A DNA stretch of 64,000 nucleotides from Steinernema hermaphroditum (GCA_030435675.1 CM059622.1:12772001-12836000); one strand, 5' to 3'; shown: positions 36,818-48,548, counted from the stretch's first letter. Translations and numbers: made by a program. The notes: a model not told the origin generated them from the sequence alone.

Positions 36818-37594
36818 ATGTTCTCCAAAGTCGTCATCATCTCAACTCTGTTGGTTTTCGCCTCTGCTCAAGAGACAACCCCAACCACTGTGGCTGCCGG
36901 TGGAAGCACGGTCGCCCCGGGGCCAGCTCGATGCACTGACTCCGCTGGGAACCTTCTTCCGACTGCTCAGAGCTGCCCTGATGTGAGCCCTGACTGTGCC
37001 AGTGTGTTCAAAACGGCGGCTACGGCCAGTCCTGCCGCCCGTGATCCGATGTGTGATATGGAACTTCTCAAAGAAACAGCCTTGAAGTGCTCGAAGACGT
37101 GTGCCATCTGCTGCGAGAATCCCAACTACAACTGTGGAGACGGTGTGTGTCCCTTGAGTTCAACAAGTACGTGGAATCTGTTTCAGCCAAGGGCTACGAG
37201 ACGCTCTGTCCCACTTGGAAAAGCACCTGCGGATCGAACGACACCAGCGTCCAGAACGTCATGGCCAAATACTTGTGGTCTCTGCATGGCAGGCAGCTGT
37301 CGCGACGCCCTTCCTGACTGCTCCAAAATGGGCGTTCTCTGCAATGATATCACCGCTGGTCCCATCTGGAAACAGCAGTGCGCCCGCACCTGCAACTCAT
37401 GCCCCGACACTGCCGCTCCAGCTCCTCCTCCTGCTGTCGTCCGGCCTTCTCCCTCTGGACAGTGTGGCGCTTCGACCTGCGGCGACACTCGCACCGGATG
37501 CTCTACCTTCATTCGTAACGGATTCTGCACGAACACCTGGTACGAGCAGGCGTTCCGTTGCAAGACCTGTGGAAGAAGCTGCGGGTGGTGCTAA
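36818..37594 (+). pseudogene. Multi-ShKT gene broken by an 11-base deletion
   Basis: Exon 1 (36818-37142) encodes a signal peptide, a short linker and an intact N-terminal domain ending CENPNYNCGDG, with the family's phase-1 intron (44 bases). Exon 2 starts at 37187. Compared with the paralogue at 46408, 11 bases are missing at about 37270, inside the first ShKT domain of exon 2. The spliced frame then stops at 37315-37317 (151 codons in all). The remaining ShKT coding sequence to 37594 stays open in the shifted frame. If the intron is retained, the frame is open from 36818 to 37594, because 44 minus 11 is a multiple of three. It may be a pseudogene, an intron-retained variant, or an assembly error. 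Confidence 0.75.
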
Positions 37595-38402
37595 GACGTA
37601 AAATGTGATTTGTGCCAATTACGACGATGACACTGATGACAACGGTGATGTGATGACTGAGCAGTGAAAAATAAAAATTTTCATCCGCATAGAAAGCATA
37701 CTGTAAGTCTCATGTTGAATGCATGCGATCTAAACTGACGTGAATCAGTTCCCATACACAACGAGACATGTTTGGAAAAAAAAGAACAATCATATTACAA
37801 GATAAAACGAACATACAATTATTGGATGCAGTGCACAGATAACTCCTTTCCTCTAAAATCCATTCATCAATTCATCATTTTTTGAGGTTTTTGGAGCTCA
37901 TACCCAATGTCGTTTGAATGGATCTGCAAATTATTTGAACGGAGAGGAGTTACTCCGTAAGACTTGAACATGTGGCTATTTGTCTCTACATCGATACTTT
38001 GTCTGTTCTAGCCAGAGGATTTTGAGAATCTGTGGAATTTAGGATTCACCGAGCTACTCACCAGTGACTCAGATCATATAAAGCCGATTCCATGGATCCC
38101 TTCGGTCAGTTGAACAAATCTCTCCTCTCTCGGTTTTCCAGGTGATGTCTATTGAAAACAGCACGAGTTTACAGGGCTAAAACATCCATCCTCGAGGTGG
38201 TTTGATTGAACTCGAGGAGCGCCCTCAGCTGAAACAACACCGATGCTCAGTACCACCGCGTGACAACACAACGTGTAGCAAGCATTATGCTGCAGCTTGG
38301 AGTGCTCGTGAACCATTGAGCATGGCAGATGCGCAAACTTGGAGTACTCACATAAATTTGCCCTTTCGCGTTACATGTTATTTCAGATTTTCCGCTCGGG
38401 TC

Positions 38403-41367
38403 ATGCGGCTTCTGCTCATTTTCATGTTGGTTGGCTCCATACTCTGCCAAGATGATGACGATCTCCTCGAACCTCCAATGCCTCCAGGGGTAGAGGCTCC
38501 AACTCCAGCCGAAGCTCCTGCTTCGACGGAAGAAGCTCCAGGTCCGACCGAAGCCCTTGTCCCGACTGAAGAACCACCAGATCAGACGGATGAAGCCCCT
38601 GCTCCGACAGAAGAAGCTCCTGGTCCAAGTGAGGCACCTCCAGCCCCGACTGAAGGAACTCGTGCTCCTACCGAAGCCCCTACTCCGACGGATGAAGCTC
38701 CCGCCCCTATGGAAGAAGTTCCTGCTCCGACCGAAGCTCCTACTCCGACCGAGGTTCCCGCTCCGACGAACGAAGCGCCTGCCCCCACTGAAGGAGATCC
38801 TGCCCCAAGTGAGGCACCTTCTGCTCCGACCGAGGTTCCTGCACCGACCGAAGCCTCTGCCCCTGCCCCGACGGAGGAAGCCCCCGCTCCCACTGAAAAA
38901 GCTCCCGCTCCAAGTGAGGCACCTCCTGCTCCGACCGAAGCTTCCGCTCCGACCGAGGTTCCTGCACCGACCGAAGCCCCTGCCCCGATGGAGGAAGCCC
39001 CCGCTCCGACGGACGAAGCCCCTGCCCCCACTGAAGAAGCTACTGCTCCGACCGAAGTTCCCGCTCCGACGGACGAAGCTCCGACCGAAGCCCCTGCCCC
39101 TGCCCCGACGGACGAAGCCCCTGCTCCGACGGACGAAGCTCCCGCCCCTACGGAAGAAGATACTGCTCCGACCGAAGCTCCTGCTCCAACCGAGGTTCCC
39201 GCTCCGACGAACGAAGCTTCTGCCCCCACTGAAGAAGCTCCTGCTCCAAGTGAGGCAGTTCCTGCTCCGACTGAAGTTCCTGCTCCGACTGAGGTTCCTG
39301 CTCCGACGGACGAAGCCCCTGCCCCCACTGAAGAAGCTCCTGCTCCAACCGAAGCCCCTGCCCCTGTCCCGACGGAGGAAGCCCCCGCTCCGACGGACGA
39401 AGCCCCTGCCCCCACTGAAGAAGCTCCTGCTCCAACCGAAGCCCCTGCCCCTGTCCCGACGGAGGAAGCCCCCGCTCCGACGGACGAAGCCCCTGCCCCC
39501 ACTGAAGAAGCTCCTGCTCCAACCGAAGCCCCTGCCCCTGTCCCGACGGAGGAAGCCCCCGCTCCGACGGACGAAGCCCCTGCCCCCACTGAAGAAGCTC
39601 CTGCTCCAACCGAAGCCCCTGCCCCTGTTCCGACGGAGGAAGCCCCCGCTCCGACGGACGAAGCTGCCGCCCCTACGGAAGAAGCTCCTGCTCTGACCGA
39701 AGCTCCTGCCCCGACGGAGGAAGCCCCTGCTGCGACGGATGAAACCCCTGCCCCCACTGAAGAAGCTCCTGCTCCAAGTGAGGCAGCTCCTGCTCCGACC
39801 GAGGTTCCTGCTCCGACGGACGAAGCCCCTGCCCCCACTGAAGAAGCTCCCACTGAAGAAGCTCCTGCCCCGACGGAGGAAGCCCCTGCTCCGACGGATG
39901 AAACCCCTGCCCCCACTGAAGAAGCTCCTGCTCCGAGCGATGAAACTTCTGCTCTGACGGACGAAGCTCCAACTGCGACAGACGAAACTCCTGCTCTGAC
40001 AGAAGCACCCACTCCTATTGCAACAGACGCTCCCGGCTCCACTGACGCTCCAGCGCCAACTCTGAGCGAAGACACTGCTCCAACTGATACCACTCCAGGA
40101 CAATCAACCGATGCTTCAGTTCCCGAGACACCTCCACCCACTCCTCCCCCTCCACCGACCACCACGCTCAAACCACAAGCTCCGCTGTGCACCGACGCCA
40201 ACGGAGCACTGCTCCCGATGGCGACCAACTGTGTGGATCTGCGTCCCGACTGCGCGTCGCTCTTCTTGCCCGCAACGGAAAATCCCGCGAGAAGAGACGA
40301 CTTGTGCTACCTGAAGCTTCTGGAAAACGTCACCATGCTCTGCTCTAAGACGTGCGCCACGTGTTGCCAGAATCCAAATTTCGACTGCACCGATGGTAGG
40401 TTATCTTCTGTCCGCAATTACGGGATTAAGATGACCGATTTCTAAAACACGAGTCACATTTTTGGTACATCTTTTCCAGACAGAGCGCGAGAAGTGTTTG
40501 TACACGAAAAAAAAGAGAAATTTAGATCCGCAATATGCCGATGTGTGTCCAGGGATCAAGGACGTCTGCTCCGCCACCGAAGAAGGAGTCCGCGCTCTGA
40601 TGACAGAACGCTGTCCGCACTCCTGTGGTCTCTGTCAGCTGACACGTTGCAGGGATGCCATGGCCGAATGTCCCAGAATGGCGCCCATGTGTAATGATCC
40701 CGACTTCTCCTGGGTGATGGAGCAGCAGTGCGCTCGGACATGTCGCTCGTGCTCCAAGATCTACGGCACCACCGCTCAGTCGAAAGCGACTGAGATTGTC
40801 ACTGCTGCTCCTTCCGATCCAACGCCTGCTCCAATGGTTTCTGCTCCAATGGAGACGTCCTGTACGGATCAGAAGCCTCAGTGTCAGTATAATGCAGAAA
40901 ACTGCGTCGGCACGATCTACTCTCCCTGGATGCAGAAGTACTGTCCGTCTACGTGCGGGCTCTGCCCCACAGCCTCTCCATGCATAGACCTTAAGCCCCA
41001 GTGCCAGTTCAACGCGGAGAACTGTGTTGGAACCGTCTACAGTCCGTGGATGCAGAAGTACTGTCCATCGGCGTGTGGTCTCTGTCGCATTCCCGTCGCA
41101 CCACCTCCTCCAGAACCTCAATGTGTCGACCAGAAGCCGCAGTGCAAATTCAACGCTCCGGAGTGTGTTGGATCTCAGTACTCACCCTGGATGCACAAGT
41201 ACTGTCCTCTCACCTGTGGCCTGTGTCCTTCTGGAAGACCGATCATTTCTTGCCAGGATAGTGAAAATGGTTGTTCGACGTTCAAAAAGAATGGCTTTTG
41301 CACCGATACCTACTATGACTTGGAGTATCGCCGTACAGCCTGTGGAAAAACGTGTGGCCTTTGTTGA
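38403..41367 (+). CDS. Mucin-like multi-ShKT surface/secreted protein
   Basis: Exons 38403-40395 and 40526-41367 encode 944 residues. Order: signal peptide (about 1-16), an acidic DDDD start, then roughly 540 residues of PAPTEE/PAPTDE repeats rich in Pro, Ala, Thr and Glu, a Pro/Thr hinge, the family N-terminal domain (CCQNPNFDC), and after the phase-1 intron six Cys modules, including three near-identical ones in tandem (each with PQC, CVG, YSPWM and CGLC). Thr/Pro-rich repeats plus six-Cys domains are the architecture of Toxocara surface-coat mucins (TES-120 type), so an O-glycosylated coat or secreted mucin is the likely role; this is inference. Two acceptors exist before exon 2; only TTTAG at 40521-40525 keeps the frame. 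ATG follows a TTTCAG site. Confidence 0.88.
38480..40090 (+). repeat. Coding minisatellite (PAPTEE type) with an 87-base higher-order unit
   Basis: Units of 12-30 bases built on GCTCCTGCTCCGACGGAAGAA vary through the tract. Between about 39325 and 39675 an 87-base (29-codon) unit is repeated four times almost without change, pointing to recent expansion. The composition also opens long frames on the other strand. Confidence 0.85.
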
Positions 41368-41499
41368 TTGTTGGAAATATTCACATCTGTTAAATGGTTA
41401 ATAAATAATTTATGTTTTTCGATTTTGAAAAAGTATCCAATACCGTACCTTCCGAAGTGTGGAGCTTTGGTGGAGAACACTTGCTTGTCAATTAGCTAT

Positions 41500-41930
41500 G
41501 TTTGAGGATCGGAGCTACAATGATGCCTTCTCGTGGCGGAAGCATGGTCGGGTTATACAACTCTTCTCATACAGCTTCACTTACGGAAGCCGCCGAAAAT
41601 GCTTTTCAACCCGTGGCTCTCGGCCGAGTTCCTTTACCCCAATTAGGCGCTTGCAGCAGCAACAGTCGGCAACACCTAGCCTCCACCTCTCAACTTCACC
41701 ATATCGGCCGCTTCAATGTTCCCGAACTCGACGAACCCCTTCCTCTTCGAGAGCCTTCTCGTCTCCATGGGCTCGACCCAGCGGCATCACCCTGTGTATT
41801 TGGTTCGGCTTTCGTTCTACGTCATTGTGCCAGCAGCGGTCAAGGACGACCCCTCACTCATTTCATTCAGTAAAGAGCGAGTGAACGACCCGACCGATCG
41901 CTGGAAACACGCAAAGTTTTTAGACCTCTA
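41500..41930 (+). other. Coding-like fragment of a dispersed sequence
   Basis: A frame at 41548-41620 reads GLYNSSHTASLTEAAE, and another at 41716-41961 contains RLSFYVIVPAAVKDD and DPTDRWKHAK. Related phrases occur near 17303 and 16997 in a different order. No start, splice structure or full domain can be assembled; it may be a remnant of a gene family or a transposon. Confidence 0.3.
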
Positions 41931-42269
41931 TTTGTGGTATTTGTGCCGCCAGCCGGGCTAAAGATGGTTCTCCACTCCATTCACTGTGCTCCACAGCGCC
42001 TCCAGCGACACTAATGAAAGACCTCTTACAATATGTTGCTGCTAAAACTAGGCTAGAGCTCTTCGGAAATTTATGCAGTCCAAAAATGTTTCTTCCGATT
42101 TGGTAAAGTGACTCATTCCTGCACTGTCGAAACGCAACATCGGAATCAAGCAAACAGTTCTTTTGTCCCCTCTGCCAATCATTTGATGGGTCACAGCTGC
42201 ACAAATGTACCGTTTCGAAACCATCCAGCAAAAGTGATCCACATTCCCAAAAACAGTTCACCGTCAGTG

Positions 42270-42813
42270 ATGGTTCGCTTCATATTTCCTCTGCTCCTTG
42301 TCACTGCAGTAGTCCATGCTGGATTTTTTGATTTCTTCCGCCATCAGGATGCTACCACTGAAGCTGTGGAAGTAGCTGGGAATGAAACCAGCACTCCGGC
42401 CACTCCTCTAAGATGCGCGCATGCTAATGGCACCCTGTTTTCTAACGCCACTAGCTGTCAAAATCAGTCGCCGGACATGGACTGCGACTTCTTCTTCAAG
42501 GCCCCTGCTGAAGAAGTTCGTAATCCTCGCTGTGACGAGCCCATCCTGCAAGACGCTGTCAAGAAGTGCGCCAAGACTTGCTCCGTTTGTTGCGAACTTC
42601 CCGAGTTCCAGTGTGAAGATCGTAAGTGGAATATTACTTGCAGGAAAGGCATAAGAAATTTCAGACTTTGCCTATGCCTTCCTCTGCCCCACCATCAAGA
42701 AAACCTGTAAAGTTGAAAATCGAGACGTCAAAGAAGTCATGATGGAGCTGTGTCCGAAGAGCTGCGGATTCTGCGAGGAGAAGGCCCGACGAGTGAAGAC
42801 GATGCTTCTTTGA
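42270..42813 (+). CDS. Short secreted protein: N-terminal domain plus one ShKT
   Basis: Exons 42270-42621 and 42665-42813 encode 166 residues. A signal peptide (about 1-17) is followed by a Phe-rich segment, a Thr/Pro linker, the family N-terminal domain ending CSVCCELPEFQC, the conserved phase-1 intron (43 bases, GTAAGT...TTTCAG) and a single ShKT domain ending CPKSCGFC, then a short basic tail. This is the smallest member of the family's two-exon design and may represent either the ancestral minimum or a loss of distal domains. Confidence 0.8.
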
Positions 42814-43018
42814 ATGTCATGAAGAAGATGATCAAGATGTGAAGAATTCAATATAAGCTTATAACATTCGGCGAAGCCATCAATCTTCATATGCATGTCA
42901 CAGGTCACATACCGTGCTTTTACTTCTCATAGCAAAGTCGATAGGATAGGAAACAACAAATCCATAGCTTAGGAGTTCGTTTATTTTGTGGGCTATTTAC
43001 AGTTTGACACAAATTCTG

Positions 43019-43570
43019 TTAAACGCTGGGAGGGGCATCTAATGAACAGTATCCACAGTATCTTTTGCAATCATTGTACATTGCCTTGTTGTATATGGGC
43101 CACAGAGTGTAGCATCCACCGAAGAAGGCACATGCCGCTGGGTCGGTCCTGTCGACACAGTCCGACTTGCAGTAGCCACAGGTCTTGTAGCACTCCTTGT
43201 AGAACTGCACTCTCGTGGAGACATCGTTCCAGCACTTGTCGACGTTCGCGGCGCAGTCGTCCCTCAAGTCGACGCACTCCCTCTCTGGATGCTCGAAGGC
43301 TGTCGTGTTGCCTGCAAAGATGCCAATCTGCTTGGCACTCTTAGGTTTATTAACTTACAGCAGTAGCCGTTGTAGCAGAACTCCCATCTCTCACAGTCGT
43401 GCTGAGTGTGGCAATCTGAAAAAGTGAATCGGATCATTTTGAAAACAAGAAGAAGGCATACTTTCAGGATGGTATGGTCCTTGTGGACAGACGCCTTCAG
43501 AGAGAGATCCGATCGGAAACAGGAGGAGAAGACCGATGGAGGCGAGGGTGGAGAGGAGTAGTCGGGACAT
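43019..43570 (-). CDS. Secreted EB-like plus double ShKT protein, inverted copy 1
   Basis: Three exons (43570-43462, 43415-43359, 43311-43019) encode 152 residues. A signal peptide (about 1-24) precedes a Cys-rich segment with HDCERWEFCYNGYCC, of the type seen in small nematode EB-like modules, followed by two ShKT domains (ending TCGYC and YCGYC). Both introns are phase 1. An in-frame ATG lies 39 bases upstream at 43609; the nearer one is preferred because it directly opens a signal peptide. TATAAG motifs lie at about 43618-43623 on this strand. Partner of the gene at 44380. Confidence 0.85.
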
Positions 43571-44379
43571 TGCTCGAATGATGGGTGGACTGATGGACTG
43601 CATATCCAATCATCCTTCTTATACTTATACCTTACGCAATACAAAGACACGCCCAAGACATCAACAGTTTCCATTCCGATCACAAAGTGTGTGGTGTGCC
43701 AAGGAACCCAAAGTAAACCTTGTATTGTGGTGCTTATCACCTGTTAGCGAACACGGAAACACCGTCCGTGACACCACAAAAGACGTGCAAAGTCCAAAAA
43801 GAATACTTCAGTCACTTGCGGTGTAAACAGCTGCAATCAACAATCAACACTGACTCTCCATTGATCCGCTAACAGTCACAAACTTATGAATTCCACTAAA
43901 GAATGATATCTCAGAAGTTTACCTGCTTCCTCAAAATCTCCTCCATTCTAAATGTTTTTTAACTTAATTTAAAAGCAGACAAAGTCAATGTAATGACACA
44001 TCAATTTTTGTTACGTTTTCATAATTATGGTGGAAAACTACGGTAACTCGCTGAACAACTATTGCGTCTTTGTTTATCGTTTCGTCTTTCTTGTTCATGA
44101 ATGGAACCACCTTTATACTTTGCCCCCATACATGATTAGTCACGATTTGGATCGCCACTCTTCGGCTGATGAAAGACTTTTTGTTTCCGACATTTTTCCG
44201 TCTTCGTCGACAGCTGATAAGCAAGTACAAGGTTTGCTTTGGGTTCTTTGGCACACACTTTGTGACCAAAATACAAAATGTTGATGTCTTGGGCGCTCTC
44301 TGTATTGTGCATCCATATCAGAACATTATAAGAAGGATGATTGGACATGGAGTCTATCAGTCCACCCATCATTCGAGCA

Positions 44380-44931
44380 ATGTCCCGACTACTCTTCTCC
44401 ACCCTCGCCTCCATCGCTCTTCTCCTCCTGTTTCCGATCGGATCTCTCTCTGAAGGCGTTTGTCCACAAGGTCCTTATCATCCTGAAAGTATGCCTTCTT
44501 CTTGTTTTCAAAATGATCCGATTCACTTTTTCAGATTGCCACACTCAGCACGACTGTGAGAGATGGGAGTTCTGCTACAACGGCTACTGCTGTAAGTTAA
44601 TAAACCTAAGAGTGCCAAGCAGATTGGCATCTTTGCAGGCAACACGACAGCCTTCGAGCATGCAGAGAGGGAGTGCGTCGACTTGAGGGACGACTGCGCC
44701 GCGAACGTCGACAAGTGCTGGAACGATGTCTCCACGAGAGTGCAGTTCTACAAGGAGTGCTACAAGACCTGTGGCTACTGCAAGTCGGACTGTGTCGACA
44801 GGACCGACCCTGGGGCATGTGCCTTCTTCGGTGGATGCTACACCGCATGGCCCATATACAACAAGGCAATGTACAATGATTGCAGAAGATACTGTGGACA
44901 CTGTTCATTAGATGCCCCTCCCAGCGTTTAA
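44380..44931 (+). CDS. Secreted EB-like plus double ShKT protein, inverted copy 2
   Basis: Exons 44380-44488, 44535-44591 and 44639-44931 give 152 residues, the mirror copy of the gene at 43019-43570 with only a few substitutions (for example a last ShKT ending YCGHC and a Trp-flanking Ala for Leu). Signal peptide, EB-like Cys segment and two ShKT domains are intact. A TATAAG lies at 44327-44332. The near identity of introns and flanks implies a recent duplication or ongoing gene conversion across the palindrome. Confidence 0.85.
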
Positions 44932-45050
44932 TAGAATTTGTGTCAAACTGTAAATAGCCCACAAAATAAAAAAAAAACACTGTTTTCACGTTTGGTCCAG
45001 CACTGGTACTTTTTGGCAGCATCAGTCTGTAATCTCACAATGACATAAGC

Positions 45051-45282
45051 CGCGTTCACGAACCTTCCGACGCGACGCGACACGACGCGACGCGACGCGA
45101 TCTGACATTCGTGAATGGGTGTTCACGAACGCCAATTGTGGCCCGACGCGACGCGACACGACGGTCGCCCGACCGACGGCCGACGTCGCGTCGCGTCGCG
45201 TCGGTGCGTTCGTGAACATCGATCGGCAGTGATCGGCTGTGATCGCGTCGTGTCGCGTCGCGTCGGGGGGTTCGTGAACGCG
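45051..45282. repeat. GC-rich palindromic element built of GCGAC pentamers
   Basis: Terminal inverted repeats CGCGTTCACGAACC...GGTTCGTGAACGCG enclose runs of (GCGAC/ACGAC)n on the left and their complement on the right, with further copies of GTTCACGAACG inside. No open frame and no clear target duplication. Its composition differs sharply from the surrounding AT-rich sequence; a non-autonomous DNA element is the best guess. Confidence 0.7.
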
Positions 45283-46329
45283 CCTATATGCACGATGTTC
45301 AGGGATCTGAGCTTTGCGTCGCATGCACCATACCACTGACTATGTCGGTTTCTTCCAGGCCTTTCTACTGCTATGTCTTACCACAGTGGCAATTGCTTCT
45401 TCTTTTAAAATTACGAGTAATTTTGTATTTTAAAAGTAGTCAATACCAGTGCAAAAGTAATGAAAAAGCGAGTAGTGCATATTCTAGAAATCCTAGAAGC
45501 AATTCAGGATGCTATGTCGAACAATGGCTTGCTACCATTTGTACCACTTGCAATTTATAGTTCTAACAGTAGCAGTGGCATAATAACATAGCGGATAAGC
45601 TCGTCATCCGGCACCGTGTGAAGACGCCGTGCTGCAGCGGATGTAGTCCGCAACAGACGAAAGAACAATCGTGAAGTCTTGCCGGCCAAACATTCCACTT
45701 CCTGGAGAACTTTTGCCCTTCGAACCTTTTTTTAAGCAAATGGTAGTAGCCGAATTCCTCACCGTTTCTCCGTCTCCATTCCTTGGCTGGCATTCACGTG
45801 AATTGTGGCGGAACCATTCTTTTCGCACTTTGATCGCCGTCTACATGACGAAACAACAGATTACATGATTGAGAGTCCTCCCTAAACTTAGATAACGGAG
45901 TATTTCAAAGTGCAGAGTCCGCTAGAGGTTCCTCAACAATTGTGACTTGAGCAATAATGTTGATGTTTGCGACGTTTGATAGAAGCGTCAACTGTACCCG
46001 TGCGAGCATCTAGTATTCGCATCGAACTGTGACAACCTTTCAGAACATATGTACAAAGCATGTAATCCATTAGTAACCAAAGAAACAGTCCGTTAGCAAA
46101 ATTTGGGATGTTCCGAGCACCGAGAATGCATAGCCACCGTCTGCAAAGTCGTCAACAACCGAGGCATCGGATTGTGGAGGTTCTCTGTTTCATATTTGAA
46201 GTCGCATTTGCAACAGATGTTCCGAATTTTTTGTCGGTTTGTTTGCACTAGCTCACTGAAACCTCCGGATGTGATCCCTGAGGTTCGTGGCTGCATTGAA
46301 AGCCAGATGTACAAACTCCATTGGATCCT
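45283..46329. other. Intergenic, no gene supported
   Basis: Short frames without motifs; mirrored TTTTAAAATTACGAGTAATTTTGTATTTTAAAA near 45400 can form a hairpin. Confidence 0.45.
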
Positions 46330-46338
46330 TATAAAAAG
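46330..46338 (+). promoter_or_regulatory. TATA box (TATAAAAAG)
   Basis: Canonical box 78 bases upstream of the start codon at 46408, with a TTTTAG acceptor between them. Confidence 0.55.
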
Positions 46339-46407
46339 AGTTGCATGACTCGAGAACGGCACATTCGGGAAGTGTTCCCTCCCCTAGAACAGCTTTTCTT
46401 TTAGGTA

Positions 46408-47189
46408 ATGCTCTGGCAAGTCGTCTTTGTCTGCGCCCTTGTGGCAGCAACAGTGGTTAGTGCAGAGCCTGATGGTGGTGCACAAGAAACTGGAAGCGGC
46501 GCTAGCTCAGAGAGTCCCGAAGCGACAAACAGCACTGGACCTCCCCGTTGCCAGGACTCCAGTGGAAATCTCCTGGACAGCGCCACCAGTTGCGAGGACG
46601 AGATGGCCACTTGCAGTACGGTATTCAAAACCGCTGCTGTGAAGAGCCCCGGAAGCCGCGACCCCAACTGCGACGTCGAGCTCCTCGCGGACATCGCCCA
46701 GAAATGCTCGAAGACTTGTGGAATCTGCTGTGAGAATCCGAATTACAGCTGTGGAGATGGTATTTCCTCATCTTCGTTGTCATATTCGATAAACCCTTTT
46801 CAGCCAAAGGCTACGAAGCCCTCTGCCCCCAGTGGAAGAAGTCTTGTGGCACTACAGAGCCCACCCTCAGTGAAACGTTATCCAAGTACTGCGCTGGAAC
46901 TTGCGGTCTCTGCATGAAAGGTAGCTGCCGCGACGCTCTCCCCGAGTGTTCCTCGATGGGCATCCTCTGCAACGACGTCACCGCCGGTCCCGTCTGGAAG
47001 CAGCAGTGTGCTCGGACCTGCAACACCTGCACCAACGGCGCTCCTTCTCCCAATGCCGGTCCTTGTGGCGACACGCGCCCCAAGTGTGCCCAGTACAAGA
47101 GCAGCGGGTTCTGCACCAACGAGTTCTACAACCAGAAGGATCCCACCTTCATCCGCAGAACTTGCGGAAAAACCTGTGGTTTGTGCTGA
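46408..47189 (+). CDS. Secreted multi-ShKT protein
   Basis: Exons 46408-46759 and 46804-47189 encode 245 residues. Signal peptide (about 1-19), a Ser/Gly/Glu linker, the N-terminal domain ending TCGICCENPNYSC, the phase-1 intron (44 bases), then three ShKT domains: one opening with AKGYEALC, one with CRDALPEC, and a C-terminal one with QKDPTFIRRTCGKTCGLC. The ATG overlaps a TTTTAGGTAATG site, so the trans-splice acceptor would leave only three bases of leader. Its last domain closely resembles that of the hybrid gene at 61623. Confidence 0.9.
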
Positions 47190-48548
47190 GAGATGGTGTC
47201 GACAGATGACTTGACGATGTGCTTATAACTTGGTGACGATGACTCGATAAACTCAATTTGAACTAAAGGAAGACGTTAGATATGAAAGAAGTGGATGACA
47301 CCGGAATGGAAGGAGAGTTGCCGGAATGAGGGGAACGTTGTCGGATTGTTTTTGCCGGAACATTTTTGAACAGAACAAAGTAGTTGTTGCAAAGTAACAG
47401 AGCGCAGTTGTCTTTAATAAGCGGGAGAAGCGTTTGACCTGCCTATCCCTTACCACCCACATCATCACTTCTCCAGTTGTCCTATCAGTAATCCCGAACA
47501 TCGAACCAGTTTCGTGGCCGAAATAAAGTAACTGGCTCGGTAGCCCCCGATAGTGGCCACAGACCTACCGCTACCGGCTCCGAAACGAACAATTCGAGGA
47601 ACTTGTTAGGCGCTGGGACATTGATGATGAGGATGAACTCGCTGGGTTTTGCATAGCCAGCCATTCACTCCATTCAATACTGACCCTGGCGAATACTGCC
47701 ACGATGAGAACGCTGCGAAAATCTATTGAAGTTTCCATGAAATTACAGGAGATGGTCTGTCGAGTTCACCTTGACTCGCTGAAGAGGACTCTGTAAATGG
47801 CAGAGGGCATAGGACGAAATTTAAATCTAAAGTCCGGAAGCCACAGTGAAAAATTTTCAAAAACGTTTGAGGCCTACATCGCCGTAGAAGGGAGATGAAT
47901 CTGTGATATCCCGTGTAGTTTTTATTGCCCTTTCTTGTTTTATCACAAATGTTGTTTGTTCTATGTATTTCGATCACTGTTTCGAGATATGATCGATTTT
48001 CGGCGTTACGGTATTTCTGCCGCACCATTCTTTTTGATATTAACCATTATCATGTCAGCCATTTTTTATAGTAAAACAGCGAGAGAAAACTGCTATGTCT
48101 AAACCATAGCTGACAAATTTTAGATGAAACACAACGAATATTTCAAACGATTTTGTTACCACGCAAGCACAATTCTGTTTGCTGACCGTATGTGTGCCCC
48201 CAGTGAACGGCAAAAAGAGTCTTTTTGCAGTAACGGTGTGCAGCTGCCACAACGAGCGTTTCTTTCGCACATTCTACTTCAAAAGCCGTTCGATCTTTTG
48301 TTGTTGTGTTTGCGTTTCACACCTGATCCATGAGAGTGGCTTTTTGAGAGGAAGTTTTTAGCTGAACAAAGGTGAATAAACACCGATTCTGTTGTATAAA
48401 ATAGTTGATACAAGCGAGAGAAGTCAACATTCCCGAAAGTAGGTGAGAGGATAAGTGCGAGAAGGGTGGTCGGTGTGAACGATATAACCCTAAATCTATA
48501 CTTTCTAACCTTTTTCCCAGCTAACTTTGTGTTGCCAACTTCCAGGTA
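47190..48548. other. Intergenic, no gene supported
   Basis: Frames of up to 163 codons on the minus strand (48279-48770) are shadows of the next gene or lack motifs. No RNA gene seen. Confidence 0.4.

Larger units (their letters stand above)
42970..44975. repeat. Head-to-head inverted duplication
   Basis: Arms of roughly 750-800 bases, 42970-43760 and about 44180-44975, are reverse complements including coding exons, introns, promoters and 3' flanks (GTGGGCTATTTACAGTTTGA on one side, its complement on the other). A spacer of about 400 bases separates them. Confidence 0.85.

Noticed and set aside
38247..40228. Very long minus-strand open frames (618 and 548 codons) opposite the mucin-like gene
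   Set aside because: They arise from the stop-poor repeat sequence of the PAPTEE tract read in other frames. They lack signal peptide, domains and splice logic, whereas the plus frame has a signal peptide and continues into ShKT domains.
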